A program made the translations under genes and the position numbers. Below the pieces are notes generated by a model, which saw only the letters and a program-made list of their open reading frames with translations, ran no database searches and was not told the DNA's origin. This document shows positions 20,804 to 33,759 of a stretch of DNA of 64,000 bases, piece after piece (positions within the stretch are counted from its first letter, which is position 1; every line of letters starts with the position of its first letter). The stretch comes from Climacium dendroides (Eukaryota > Streptophyta > Bryopsida > Hypnales > Climaciaceae), in contig OX467084.1 in the NCBI GenBank assembly GCA_950106755.1, forward strand, positions 5,270,001 through 5,334,000, read 5' to 3'.

Positions 20804-23669
20804 TTAATCGCCAGAAGAATCGGAGAGATTGTACTCCGCGTCACTAAAATCACTCACATCGACGCGTCTTGTCTCCTCACAATTAAACAGCACCTCGGCT
20901 TTATCGAAGTAAAACGATGATGGATCGTCCTCTATCAACGGAGTCTCCCCAAGCCAAACTTTCTGCAATGCAATCAAGTGATGGAGGTCAGGAAGATGCT
21001 TCAGCTTTGAGTGCCGGCAGTCTAACGTCTTCAGGCTCATCAGTTTCTCAACACCTGGGATCACTTCCAAGTTCGTCCGACGTATATCAATGGAAGCCAG
21101 CTCTTTCATGTGACTCATGTCTGGTAACATGCGCAGGGCCAAGCAAAACGCAACGCTTAGACTAGTCAGTGAATGCAGTCCACTGAAGCCGGCGATGGTG
21201 GAAAGGGCACAGCATTCGTGAAAGCTCAAGATTTCCAAGCACTTCAGTGAACTCAGATCCCCACTTTCTTCCAAAAGATTGTCCTCCCATATCTCCAGTC
21301 TCCGCAGTCGAACGCATTGGCTGATGCCGAGTTCGGATCTTGGAGGGCAATCTGAGACGTAGTATCGGTTGAACCGAAACTCTTTCAGAGAGGGGAGGCT
21401 TTGTAAATCAGGGTAATCGTGATAAGACGTGCAAGAGTCGATCTCTAGCCAGCCGAGCTCTCTGAGAAATTTCCACCCGGTCACTTCCTTCAGCATCAAA
21501 CATCGGTAGAGAAACAGGACCCGCAGCTTCCGCAAACCCCTGAAGTCGACCTTCTTCAGTTGCAAGCATCTGTCCAGTTTCAGAACCCTAATCCGTTGCG
21601 GCACTGAGAAGTCCCTCGCTGAGATAAACTTGGTGTCGTCCAATAGTTTAAAATGTCTGTGAATGTCGTAGCTAGGATTGTTTCGAATCACCTTCTTCAC
21701 GAATTTGTCGAATGCGCGGAAGCGTGATCCATCTATGCTTAAAACTCCGTAAAAAGAGGAGAAGTGCACCAGTTCCATCTTCACCAGCATGATTACCTGC
21801 GAAGAGATGTACATCCGCAAGTAAGTATGCGCCAATCGTGTACGATCATCGCCATAGCTTGTGATTACAATTAGTATACTTTAGCTGGTAACCTGACAAG
21901 ACGATGATCACTATTGATGGTACACAGACTGAATGAATAAACCGGAGACTGAAGCCACCGGCATAACCTACGTCGTTGTATATGTCTGAGCAGCTTCGAT
22001 TCTGAACGAGTGAAAGCCACTGACAACAAAATGAGACAGTTTGGTCATCCCTGTCATACACATCCAACCATCTGTCCCTCAGGAAATGTGTTCCCAATAT
22101 CAGATCCAGGAGTGTGGATCTTAGGTGACCATCCAGGGACGCAAATCCCGGTATAGCCTGCAACGCACCCAAGAATAACCATCAGTGTAAGCATAAAACA
22201 AAAATCTGTAATCCTCGATTCACAGCAAATACAATCAAGCTAGGCAATAACCCAGAGTCACGGTTATCTCCAGAGCATGCTACTAAACAAAGAGCCACGA
22301 GTACTGCTTATAATGATCATTTGCATAAGCTGTGATAAACCATGATCATACCTTCATGTCATCATAGAATCAGTATCCCAACGATCTCAATAGAATAGCA
22401 ACACTATTTCAAATCTTTCGGAGTCAAATTCAACTCTTTAATTCAAGCACTTCCTTCAACTTCAGCTCGTTAGATCGGCGTGAGGTCAGTCAAAACTTAC
22501 AATTTGTTTCGGCGAGAAATTCCCAGGCTCAGGCATTCCTTTTGACACTTGTGCAGATGGACTGCTTGGTAGGGAATTTCGTGTACTCACTGGTGGAGTC
22601 CCATCGACAAGGAGTGGATGCGACACTTGATCAACTGGTGGAATGCGTGAAGTCACAGGAAACGGAACGTTTTCTATTCTGCTCTCTGGATTCGCAACAT
22701 CAGCCATGGGAGGTAGGTTGTCACACTTTTGAGACCTGGTTTTGCGTGAAATAGTGTCAATGACCTCGTACCATTCCTCCTTCAATGTCGTTGCCAACTT
22801 CAAGCCATTAATTTCTTCCTCCGTGAGCTCCGCATATCCCTCCTTTGTCTGCATACACCGCTCTTTGATTATTCGGTGGGACTTCACCAGAGTGTCCCAT
22901 CGAAGCCTGCATTGGTCCCCTGTCTTTTCAGATGCTCTAGTGTCAGGGTTGTTTCTCAGTTCTTTAGAGATGGCCTCCCAGTTAGTGGCACTGGAATTCT
23001 GCTTGCGAAAAGGACTTGCTTTGTCGTAAAAAGCTAAGCGCTTGCACTTCACCAGAACCGAAGTCTCATCCTCCGTCCAGTTTTTATCCCTACATGTTTT
23101 CCTTGTGGCTTTTCCGGGCTCGTACCTTTTACGGCTTGGAAACAATGTAAAGTGATCCACATCACAGTGCTGTTGGATGTCCGCCACGGCATCACCATTG
23201 GCTTCACGGTGTACATTCTCAAGTGTTCCAGAATCTTGACCATATTCTGAATCAACTGAAAAAGAGCCAGTGTTCGGCACTGAGACCCCAAAGTTTCGTT
23301 GTGAAGGATAAAGGCAGAGATTAGGTATAAGAAAATAGTATATGAAAAGGCAAGCCACATTCATTCGGACAAAGTTGGCGTGTTTGGATGTAATGCAACA
23401 ACGCAAACTTGGAAGTCTACCAAGCTCACATCTGAATCTTAGAACAATATCCAACAGTAGCTTGTAGTGAGAAGCTCACCTTCATGTGGATCTTCTACTG
23501 CGTGACCGTGGTTAAATGGGAGGGGCAGTACAATATGAGAGTTCGGTCCCCGATAGAACAGTGAAGCATCCGCAAATGTTCCTCCAGTGCTTATAAAATG
23601 GTCGGAAAATTCTGCCCAATGTTCCGGCCATTGTAAAGAGGTGGGCGTCCCTGGCCCAATCTCTGTCAT
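20804..23669 (-). CDS. Trihelix DNA-binding domain fused to leucine-rich repeats
   Basis: Four exons join in phase to 707 residues: 23669-23480, 23255-22501, 22157-21972 and 21796-20804. All introns are GT-AG (224, 343 and 175 bases). Residues about 121-230 form a trihelix (MYB/SANT-like) domain: NW, NW and RW place the three helix tryptophans at 123, 155 and 183, followed by the amphipathic KLATTLKEEWYEVIDTI helix. A Pro/Ser linker follows, then an unrecognised 62-residue exon. Residues about 420-690 are LRRs of the plant disease-resistance type (IRVLKLDRCLQLKKVDF, LEILSFHECCALSTIAG, SLKTLDCRHSKLKHLPD). The tail is acidic. Trihelix proteins bind DNA in the nucleus; LRRs mediate protein recognition. 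No NB-ARC, TIR or kinase domain is present. The exon 3-4 join is the weakest link, because an ATG just inside exon 4 could start a separate LRR gene. Confidence 0.68.
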
Positions 23670-25450
23670 GATCACACCTGCGACACAGTCACTTCAGTGT
23701 TAATCATTGACACATCTGCTGAAGAGCTCCATGCTTGGGTGGATGGGAGATAACGCTACAACCTAGTGTGTAGCAAGCTGGGACTAGACCCAATAGATTC
23801 CATGACAAGGTTACAGAAAATTTAGATAAACAAGCAAGGAAACCCCTGTGGATGTCCTGAATTCGAAATGCATCACGCTCCACTCAATCTAGTTCTTATA
23901 CTTATGAAACAGAACTGACAAATCATTGTAATTCAAAAATACTCATTGCAAAAACTTAAAATAATCTGTAACGCGAGTATATCACCTTTCATCTATATGT
24001 CGAGTAAAGGAAGATTCCTCGCCTGTCCGTGGCCGAAATTCTAAAACCCCAGGCAGGATACTCAAATCACTAAATCACCAAATTCAAAACACCAAATCTG
24101 CTGAAACTTTACAAGAATACACCTGAGCCCCTCCTACTACAAGCCATACGGCTGGATCCACCCAAACCAGCATTCAATTCAGTCCAATCTGTCCATACAC
24201 AGGATACTTTTGGGAGCCCCCCAAAAGAGGCTTGTAACAGCTCGCCACTGAAGCGTTAACACTGAACGCCTCCCCGGGCAAGCCATAATCTAAGCCATGC
24301 TAATCTGCCTAAAGAAAACCCTAGTATGTTGAAAACATTCATTTTCATTAGCCTCGCCTGTAAACAACCAGACTTCTCACTAACAACGTGAAAGTCAACT
24401 ATCCACATGACAAAATACAAATCTAGAAGCATCACTGAACTAGCAACTTGAACCACAGGTAAAAGTGACTCTGTCCCAGTGAAACAGTACTCATTCTTTT
24501 GGGGGCTACATATCGTCATATTCGACAAACGCTTCGGTCTAGCAACAAGTTTACAGGAATTTTAAGGAAGAAAAAGCAATTATTTAGCAAGATTCCAAGG
24601 AAGATTTGTTGTGAATCGCCAAAAACTGTCAACACCAAGATATCAAAAGTATTATGCAAGATGAGGTCTCCGCCAAACTCCTGGAGCCCCCCCGCGAAAA
24701 ACCCGAAATGGACAAAGAATGGCCTTAAAATTCCTATTGTGTTCCATTTCTCAGCATAGAATTTCTCACAGAAACCACCGCTTGCCGCTTACGGAATCCA
24801 CCTAACCAGTGGAAGATTCTTTACCAGGACATTCAACAGGACTTCTAACCCATTCTCAAGGTCAGTCGGTACACGAAAAACCGCGCAGCAAGCAAACTAA
24901 GCGTCTTCCTCCTCTCCATTGCTGAACACCATTACACGCAACAGAACTACCGCCCAAAGGCCATTCAAGCCCACAAAAAAAACAATCGGAAACACCTCGC
25001 TTCTTGAGCAATCCACGCAAGTCAGGCTAATCCAAACCCTCACAAGCTCAAAACACCGATCACACAACTGAATTTGAAAGAAGAAGTAGTGAAAGCAGGC
25101 GGCACAAGCAACACCAAAGCAGTGCAGAGAGCCCACCCACCTGAGACGTGAATTTGGATTTGAAGCGGATATCCGACGAAGCAATTTAGAGCGCAGTCAG
25201 TCAGTCATTGCAACAACAGTAGAGCGCCACGGTGAGCAGAAGAGCGAGCGCGGCGGATGATGCGAGCGGGAAGAGCAATGCACCTGGAATTGCCACGAAT
25301 CCCACCGACTCCTCCTGGCGGCGCTGTCGGAATTCGTTCCTGCATCGGAGGATCATGGTATCCGATAACGACACTGACCGATAAGTTACTCTATCGGAGA
25401 AGATCATGATTGTTGTGGAATGGTGATGCTGGGAAATTGCCATCGGAGAC
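23670..25450 (-). promoter_or_regulatory. 5' leader with probable long intron of the trihelix-LRR gene
   Basis: A good acceptor (tgtcgcag) ends 8 bases upstream of the ATG at 23669, so the leader is probably spliced. A matching donor (CTCAG/GTGGGT) lies at 25141/25140, which gives an intron of about 1.46 kb and a GC-richer leader exon between about 25142 and 25400. The open frames in that exon (25201-25443 and 25404-25607 minus, 25420-25722 plus) have no recognised domain. The rest of the stretch is non-coding. Confidence 0.4.
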
Positions 25451-26120
25451 TTGAGGCACTGGATTCGTGGCAGCGTTTCTTACTTGGAACAAGAGCCCTA
25501 GAGCAGGGGGGAAGGTGGGAGCATAGCAATGACCGGGAAAAAGACGGCGGCTGGTTGAAAGTTAGTGAGTGGAATTGGGAAAAAAATTGGTTGCATTTTG
25601 GAAACAAAGAATGTAAAATTAGAAAGAATTTGGTAGGGCTAGAAATTTACCAGGGTCCCTCAAAAGTAAAGGATATTTTAACTACCTCCTTTCAATACCT
25701 GGCAAATTTCAATTGCTCATGAGATAATATTGATTAGTGGCTAATACCCAATTAAGGTAAGATACCTAAATGGAGTAGGCAAGGTACCAATTTGGAAGGG
25801 TAGGTATTGGTAGAGGATTTAGCCATTGGGGCTAAGGATTGACAAGAACAGATGAAAGCTTCACAATAGTCATCAACTCAATGCATTGCCCTAAATTGCT
25901 TAACTTGTACAAAATTGATGACTATAAAGAACAAAACATCAAGAAACGGCCTTGTTCAACAATAAGGGAAGATAAAATTTCGAAAAAATTAAAACAAAGT
26001 TTTGACAATTAGGAATTGCAAAGAGCAAGAAGGTCACTTCAACAAGATTGCATACAACCATGCCAATCCACAATCTAAGAAGAACCAAGAAAAATTTTAA
26101 ATTAACATATACTCTTTTTT

Positions 26121-26288
26121 CCTTGTCATTCAAAATTCTCACTACTTTATACTCAAAATCTTCAAGCAACACCAAAAGAAGATTACAAAATTTTAAATTT
26201 TTTTCCTTGTCATTCAAAATTCTCACTACTTTATACTCAAAATCTTCAAGGAACGCCAAAAGAAGATTACAAAATTTTAAATCACATG
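26121..26288. repeat. 84-bp tandem duplication
   Basis: Two nearly identical 84-bp units (26121-26204 and 26205-26288) begin ccttgtcattcaaaattctc. Because 84 is a multiple of three, an open frame on each strand runs through both units and gives repeated peptides. This reflects the duplication and not coding selection. Confidence 0.8.
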
Positions 26289-26929
26289 CTCTATGCTTCA
26301 AATTTAACAAATCCATTCAAAAAGCCAAAAAAAATTTGAGGAAGAATGAATTAATCTCCAACATCATCAAAACTTGCAATACTAACCAACACGACCATCA
26401 TCAAAACTTGTAACACTAACCAACACAACCAAGTTCTTTTAAAAAGATTTAGGAAAAAAATTTGGATGGAATAACTATATTTTCATCTGATTTTTTTTGT
26501 GAACTTGCTTAAATTCATTTTCAATGAAGGTGTTGGATATTCTTTCCTAGTGATATTTTTGACTTTCCTACACAAGAAAATGGCAAATCCATGTAATGTA
26601 TTTTGGCAATTTAAACTCTATTTTTTATTTGAATTTAGCCATGAATTTTTTTTTAAATTTGAGTGCAACTAATGAAATGAATCTTACTTATTTAATTTCT
26701 ACTCCACTTTGATATTTTGGAGAACTACTAAAGTTGAATATTTTATAGCAATTTGAACTTTGAGATTAGAAATCATAGAGTGTTGATTTTCTAATTTAAA
26801 ATGAAAAAAAAGTAAAAAAATTGCATCAATGATTTTCTAAATTATAATGTATCCTTGTGGAAAAAAATATCAGATGTTTTGAACATATATTACATTTGAA
26901 ATAAATTGTTTCATTTTTTATTTAGGAAT

Positions 26930-28240
26930 TGACAATATTTTCAAAGATTATTAAAACAATGTGAAAATTTTACAACTATTAGAAGACATATATTGTAATT
27001 ACATCTCTACAAAAATAAATACAAAAAATCACATTCATAGATGGTTGAAAAGTGGAGTTTAAAAAATAATTACATGTTCTTTTCATGGTTATGTTTGAAT
27101 AAACTTATAGACTTTAATTGATATGGAAATTTTGGCAATTATTAACTTGTTATGGTGGAATTTGGAGGTTTGTGTTAACCAATAGCCACCATTGAACCCT
27201 ATAATTGTCAATACAAAATTGTGAAAGATCTAGACCTCATGGTTTCAAAAGTAGACCTTAGATTTCAATCATTTTTAAAATCTCATTGGTTGCACCAAAA
27301 AAATTTCAACTCTCATTAAAAATTAACAAATTCCAATCCAAATTTTATGATTTTGATATCAAGAAATTAATTGAGAATTTGTAGGTTCCCATTGGTTATC
27401 TCAAAAACTTTTCAAGTTACTACATCGAAAAGAACTAATTTGGATTTATGGTTGCAAAGTAGATTATATGGGCAATTTCATTAAAATAATAAAATTCCAC
27501 TACTTTGGCATAATAAAATGTATAAAAGTCCTAAATGCCTAAAATCTACACCCTTTCTAGATGTTTGAAATCTGCATTTGTCCTAGATGTCACTTTCATT
27601 GTTCAAATTGCACAGTCTGAAATCTACATTAGTCCTAGATTTTTGAAATCTATAAAACTTCAAGATCTATTAAATCTATACTTGTCATAGATGACACTTT
27701 TACATTTTTGATTAGGCTATCTGAAAATGGCACACAAAATACCGCCATTTTAACAAAATTCTCCATCTATACATTGTACTCTTTTTTGTAAGTCCCATTG
27801 GTTGATTCAAAAGCATTTCAATCCTCTTTTTTTTTAATTTCAAATTTGTTCTGTCCTTATTTTAGAAATTTAACATATAAAACTTTGATAAAAAATTTAG
27901 ATATTTTTAAGCATCAATTGCATATGATATGAATTTTTTCACTTTTTAAACAAAATTTCATAGTGGATTTAACTTTTTTTAAATGTAAAATTTTGTAATA
28001 CTAACAAAAGACATGTAATCACATCTCTAAAAAATAAATACAAACAATCACATTCAATGGTACTTGCAAAATGAAGTTTGAAAAAATACAAACAATCACA
28101 TTATATAGGCTTCTCTTTGAAGGTTACAACAAGTTGTAGATTCTTTAGTTGACATAGAAGTCTTTGGCAAGTGTAAACTCATTATAGTGGACTTTAAAGG
28201 TGTATGGTGATCAATAGCTAGTATTGGATCCTCAATAGAT
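26930..28240. repeat. Diverged direct duplication, about 1-kb offset
   Basis: Sequence around 26930-27230 recurs at about 27960-28240. Paired blocks include acatctct(ac)aaaaataaatacaaa, atcacattca followed by a (tgg)..tttgaaa or aaaatgaagttt match, and ttgayat(gg)aa.t.tttggcaa...aact. Identity looks like about three quarters by eye. It may be two copies of one old repeat or long-terminal-repeat relics. No coding domain lies between them. Confidence 0.5.
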
Positions 28241-29240
28241 TAATGAAAAACCTCAATAATCTAAATCCCATTGGTTCCTCAAAAACCTTTCAACTCTCTC
28301 ATTTATTCTTTTTTAATTCTAAATTCCTCATAAATTAATTGAATCTCAAAGGTTTTCATTGAATAATTCCAAAAAAATTCTATCCCTCAATTGAAAAGAC
28401 ACTATGGACTTCAATTTTAGTCTTATGACTCCAAAATTTCATTATTTTTGTCATTGCTTCAATCAACCATTCCAATCATGGCTCCAATTTTAGTGGCAGC
28501 TTCAAATGGGGTTCCATGGTTGTAAAGTGAACCTTCTATTTGTGGGTATAGAACCTCCAAAGGTGACTCCAAAAATTAGCTAAAACAATTCCAACCTAAA
28601 AGTTGTCACTCAAATTAAAAGATTAGGCAAAGCCTATAATAGATTGATGTCCTATCTATGTACTATCTATGTTGTTTTCTTTTCTACATGGAGGCCTCCT
28701 CTAGACATTAATGCATGCTTCATTTGTTTATTTCATATTTGCACTTGGTGTACATCTTTGGTGTTATACTATACATCATTTTAGTTTAAGACATCATGAA
28801 TAGGGGTGAGGTAGGAGGCTCAAAATCTCCCTAGGCATTTAAAATTGCTCCTATAATTAGCTCTAAAATAGACATAAGATGGTCCTTAAATTGACCTCTA
28901 CAATCATTGAATGGATCAAGATAAAAAAAATGTTATTTATTGCAAGAGCCAATTGTTCTCCTTGCTTTTGCCATTTTTCTTTACAAATTGCAAGTGAATA
29001 GTTTATGGAAGATCTAGGATCATAACTAGGTGCCCACAACACAACTTGTTTGAAAATTCATAAGTAATTCAATAATGTTTAAAAAATATAAAACCACTTG
29101 AGTGACATTCTGCAGCTATTTTTCTTTGTCTAAAAAATGAGTTAAAAATATTCCCATTGAGGGAAATACGTGCAAAAGGCAGACCAACCCTTAAATTAGT
29201 GGTTTTCAAGCCTCCTACCTTAGTCACACCTTCTTCACTC

Positions 29241-31735
29241 CATTTGTAATTCTCGGAGAATGGGGATGTGGCGCTTTCTCATTGGCTATTTGTGACTTGT
29301 GGAGCTTCCATTCTCTGAGAATTGGGGATGCCCGTTATTCTCCTGCGGAGGTGGATAGTGGACATGAAGTAGATTTTATGGAGGAAGTATATTCTACTCT
29401 GCTACGCACTTTCACCTCGACTTGATTGAGTTCACTTTCATCTCGAGTTTTCACTGCTTCATTGCGTCCCAAGTACTAAGTTGTCTACATGTTCCGAGTG
29501 TTCATGGCATGTTTTGCGTTTCGGTTTTTACACTTTTGAGTTTTGCGCAACCGAGAGCTTCCTCATTTCTGCTGGTAAACCTCGTTGTGCATTCTGTATT
29601 GTGCTCCTAATTGGCTCCTCTTTTCTCATTGTGAAAGAATTTCCCAAGAGACACATCTTGAGTGTGCCTAAAATTCAGGCTTCATTCGCATTTTCCTCTA
29701 CTCTCAATAATTTCATTGAAGATCTGAATCTGGAAGATGTGGACTTCTCTAATATCACATTCTCTGAAACTAGGGAAACGCAGATGCATGTAGTTCAAAG
29801 CTCCCTCTGCCCTCTCAATATCATACTCTATTATGTTGCATAATAAAAATGTGCTGAATGATATTAAAGAGATCGTTCAGTGTGAAAAGGGAACGTAGTA
29901 CACTGCCCTCTTGACTCCTGCAACCCAAGTACTTCTTTAATGTCATTTCATCATGCAAACAGTACATTTTCACAATGTTATAGACCTCCATGTATATTAT
30001 CACAATCTGTGACATTGAAATGGTTAACATCCAGCCTTAACACAACAGCAAATCTCTTTTGTTGCAAAGCTGAATCTCGTGAAGGTGCCACCATTCTAAT
30101 CCAGCATAACAGGGACTCGATCACCGTTGCATAATTGCAAAAGCAAAGATGAGCCTTACTTGATCCAGTGACTGAGAATAGTGACTGGATTATATTACTC
30201 CGTATCAATTTCATTAAATTATAATGTTTATCTGCACAAAACTCACAAAACTCACAAAACTAGGACCTGTGTAGGTTTGCTTTTCAGGTCGCACTCCCTC
30301 AAAAGTAAAATTCCGCCAATTTAAAGAAATTGACGTTACATGAGAATATTTGCCGACACGTCCAAGACAGTAACTATCATGTGCTCGCACACAAATTGTA
30401 GGCAGACTAGTCGATCATACTCGATATCTATGCAAAATCTGTCCAATTGGTCGATTGATACGTTAAAGTCTTACATGTAGAAGCGAGCCCGAAGCACTTT
30501 CAGTTGCAGAAGAAAATTAATTTGCGAAATGTGAACTAAGTTTTATACGGCTACTTCAAGTACTAGACAGAGGGCCTGTATGTGTCAATCGCAATTCCAC
30601 TTGTGAGAATCCCGTCAGCTGCAACCGAACTCCTGGGGGGGGGTCCTCTATCATGTCAATGAGAATTGAAGTCTGTGGACGAGCGTTTAGGAAGGTCGAT
30701 GTGCTAGTTCGAGGGATGTGCCGAAGTCCTTCCGGAGCAGCCATGGCTGAGTGAAAGGGACCTTTTTCCCTTAGATTATGCCGCCAGTAGCTTGTTTCAT
30801 CACCACAGTAGTTATGAAATTTAGTGTTAACCACCCTAATTGATTTCACTCTTGTATGAATATTGTTACCAACTAGATCTCCTCTTTCAATACCGGTAGT
30901 ATTGATATCTACGCTCTTGGTAAAAATCTTCATCAAGAGTGGAAACTTATAGCAATTTCAAATCAATTAGTTTGGTAACACACTCATAGTATTTGGTTTC
31001 ATTATTAGTACAGTCGTATTCCAGAAGCAGTATGTGTGTCACATGTGCCCAACTGTCACTACGTTTTCAAAACCCTAAACCGGAGGCACACTTGATGGAT
31101 TCTGGATTTGTTCTGGAAGTGAGCTTCAAAAACATAAAAATGGCTGATTCCTCTACTTATATTTTCAATGACTTCCTACCATTCAGTTTCTAGGATCTTG
31201 TAATGGCACGACTTTCTTGAAGCTCTAGAAGCATGATGCATACTAGAAATAACAAAGTGATGGTAGGCGATGGCAAGACAAAGCTAGTAAGTGAACGCCA
31301 TGGATGGTGAAAGGGATCAAAACTTTAGTTTATGTCTTCATGTGATGGCAGCTTGAACACAACATCAAGGGGTATCACTTGAAAATAATCCAGAGTAATC
31401 CCTGTTCTAATGGCAAACACCGGACATTTTGAAAAAAAATATGCTCGAATATATTCGAGTATACTCAAATAATTTGACATCAAATAGGCGCGAGGCTAAT
31501 TCGACGGACTCGGGCGGGCAGACAGGCAGTCTATTGGAGGCCCAAATTGACGTGAATGCTCATGCATACATCACCCTGTTACGTCCGATACCAACTCGCC
31601 GAGGCTTGTGTGAACATCCTAATTCTCAACCTTGGTGTGAACTGATGAGACCAATCAAGTTCCACCACAGAGGCTTGATAAACGAAGGCCTTTATAAGAC
31701 CGGATTCAGTTGGCCTCTCAACCATCACCACTAGT
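29241..31735. other. Intergenic region; unsupported short frames
   Basis: Two similar palindromes, TTCTCGGAGAATGGGG (about 29252) and TTCTCTGAGAATTGGGG (about 29312), lie close together. Open frames at 29481-29843 (plus), 30556-30936 (minus) and 31429-31734 (plus) have no recognisable domain, and clear splice sites or start contexts were not found. The 3' end is probably the promoter of the RING gene. Confidence 0.35.
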
Positions 31736-32322
31736 ATTGTCTTTGTTTGGTGAGAGTTCAGCTTTACGGTGAGTTATCTTCGTGAGCCACAGCTCTAAGG
31801 GGATCGGAGCTACTGCATTTGATTGTGACTGTGTTACAGGGGGACAGTGAAGAGGGTCTAACTTTGAATATTCTGGTAAGTATACTCAGTGCTATTAAGT
31901 TTTAGGGTTGAAGTGCTCATTTAGAACTGGTTTGCGAATTGCAACCGTCGTTTTCCCTAGTCGCTTCTTTCTGATTATTTATGTCTGAGGGATGTACGCA
32001 GTCTTGTCCGGCATGGAATAAGTGTTTATTATTTTACTTCCTATAATTTGTGAAACATATCATTTCTTATTTGCTTGAATTTGTGCAATGCGTAATGTCT
32101 GGGTTATGATCCAATCTTGGCTAGTCATTTTACACGCTTTTTACGTATGATGATATGGTTTTGCTTTTCCATGAATGTACTAGTTTATTGATACCCCTTT
32201 CCTCCAATATTGTGCAGCTTCCGTATTGCCAAAGAGTGGATCCGAAATCGTTCACTCCAGAGTAGTACTGAAAGAAAGCACAAGAAATATACAGCAACAG
32301 ATCTCGAAGATCTACATCAATC
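31736..32322 (+). promoter_or_regulatory. Spliced 5' leader of the RING gene
   Basis: A strong donor (ATTCTG/GTAAGT, exon end 31875) and an acceptor (attgtgcag, exon start 32218) bound a probable 342-base leader intron. The second leader exon then runs about 105 bases to the ATG at 32323. Leader introns are common in plant regulatory genes and support 32323-32748 as a real transcript. Confidence 0.45.
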
Positions 32323-32748
32323 ATGAACTCTGGAAAATGGGAAGCGGGGGTGGCAGAATGTGAGCTCTGCTTCCGCATTCTCACCTTGGACCCATCGACC
32401 ATCACTTACACTGCCTTCAATTGTGGTCACCTATTCTGCGGTCCATGTTTCCATGGAACACTAACTAGAACATGCCCGACTTGTGGCAAAAAGTTGGGGA
32501 TGTGGGGGTTCGCTGCATCCATCACCATGCGTACCATCCCTTTCAACCTCGAAGCTGAGATTCTGGCAGCTTCACCATCAGCTGCTCACACAGACGTAAA
32601 TGATGCAACCCTCCTCGAGCACTCCAGCCGTATTTGCAACGAGGTTCTGAACAGTCAAGATGACGAGGGCAATACCCACAATAACAGCAACGAGGTTGAC
32701 ATCAATCCGCCATCAATTGCGCACGCCACAGAACGAAGTTGTTCGTGA
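32323..32748 (+). CDS. Small RING-finger protein (putative E3 ubiquitin ligase)
   Basis: This is a single-exon frame of 141 residues. Residues 13-56 hold a RING-type zinc finger: CELC, then about 17 residues to CGHLFCGPC, then about 9 residues to CPTC. The Cys/His spacing fits the C3HC4 class that recruits ubiquitin-charged E2 enzymes. A Trp follows the last Cys pair (GMWGF). The C-terminal half is polar and unstructured with no membrane segment. A probable leader intron lies upstream. The protein is short for a complete E3 and may act as a partner subunit. No substrate can be inferred. Confidence 0.65.
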   Translation: MNSGKWEAGVAECELCFRILTLDPSTITYTAFNCGHLFCGPCFHGTLTRTCPTCGKKLGMWGFAASITMRTIPFNLEAEILAASPSAAHTDVNDATLLEHSSRICNEVLNSQDDEGNTHNNSNEVDINPPSIAHATERSCS

Positions 32749-33088
32749 ACGATGTGACCTTGGAACGCGATCAAGTTGCCTACAATATCGACAGCATGGA
32801 CTGCTAATTAAATGTGTTAAAATTTCAAATTTTGACAGCAAATTTTGTGTAGCTATGAACATTCTGGCAGAGGTAAAGTTTTGATAAGGTTATGGTGCCT
32901 TCACACTGGGTGTTACATAAGAATGCAAGTTAATACGTAACATGGTAATTAGTGGATAAAGAGACTCGTTTCACACTTGTTGACGTGATGGACCAACTTT
33001 TTGTAAGAGGAACTCTTCTGTAGTGCCGCTGTGTTCACATAGACAGTCAATTTTACAGGTAGTCGTAGAAGCTGGTACATATTAGTCT

Positions 33089-33700
33089 TCAAAAGGACTT
33101 GTTGTTCACACCGCAAAGTCCACGTTCCTCTTCTTCAAAAGCACTGTTGAAGCAGTCGTCGCTTTCTCTGTGAGCTTCTTGTTGGGTTGGGGTAACGTTA
33201 GCGCTTTCGGAATCTGGCTGTCCTTCCCTTTGCTGTAGCATACCAACTGCCATCTTTGTCCTCGCCAGCAGCTGAATTCCGTAGGGCCTCCGTGTTTTGA
33301 ACCCAGCCACGACGTTCATGAGCGCAACAGCAAGCGAAGCTTTCTGTGTACATCGAGTTCTATGGAAACAGAAACTGCGGGATGACAGCAGTGTCGATGG
33401 TTTGGATCGTCTGAAGGATCAACTGTGACATGAGAATTGCTTGAACGCAATGTGCCTTCTACTTAGGCACGGAATTATTATTCTGTTAGTATGCTGCCAT
33501 GCATTCAAATATAATGGACCGTCAGAACAAAACGAAATTGGTTGTGGGAAAGAGATCAGAATCGGACTTCACCTACGTAGGAAGCTCAAGCGATCGAAGT
33601 ATGAGGAGGTGCTTCGGCAGCGCTTAGTATTTGAAGGCATGTGGAAGAGCGTCACCGTAGCCATGTTCAAGGAATGTCCGCACATTGTGAAAGGCAACCG
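33089..33700 (-). pseudogene. Possible eroded gene, unidentified
   Basis: Three coding-like pieces appear on the minus strand in different frames. The first, after an acceptor-like ttttag near 33710, starts AAVAFHNVRTFLEHGYGD. The second (about 33430-33365) reads LILQTIQTIDTAVIPQFLFP and ends at a stop. The third (33350-33089) reads ASLAVALMNVVAGFKTRRP and so on, ending in an acidic tail and a stop. Composition and hydrophobic patterning look protein-like, but no GT donor joins the last two pieces and frames break. It is either a decayed gene or a misjudged non-coding region; the family is not recognised. Confidence 0.25.
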
Positions 33701-33759
33701 CTGCCTAAAACCAAAAACTTTGGCGACTCATCGACCACCGCTCTTTCGTATTTCGTAAC

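Larger units (their letters stand above)
25451..29240. other. AT-rich intergenic DNA with internal duplications
   Basis: No gene is recognised. Apart from the tandem duplication at 26121-26288 and the diverged direct duplication of about 1 kb (both listed separately), the stretch is AT-rich with only short chance frames. Confidence 0.4.

Noticed and set aside
25939..26413. Repeat-containing frames of 121-125 residues on both strands
   Set aside because: An 84-bp duplication keeps any open frame open. AT-rich, no domain.
29252..29330. Heat-shock elements
   Set aside because: TTCTCGGAGAA and TTCTCTGAGAA are palindromes but lack the TTCnnGAA spacing of true heat-shock elements.
29481..29843. 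120-residue plus-strand frame with Cys pairs and a hydrophobic stretch
   Set aside because: The Cys pairs do not follow a zinc-finger spacing, and no exon structure supports it.
30556..30936. 126-residue minus-strand frame
   Set aside because: No family signature, no splice partners and unremarkable composition. A lineage-specific gene cannot be excluded.
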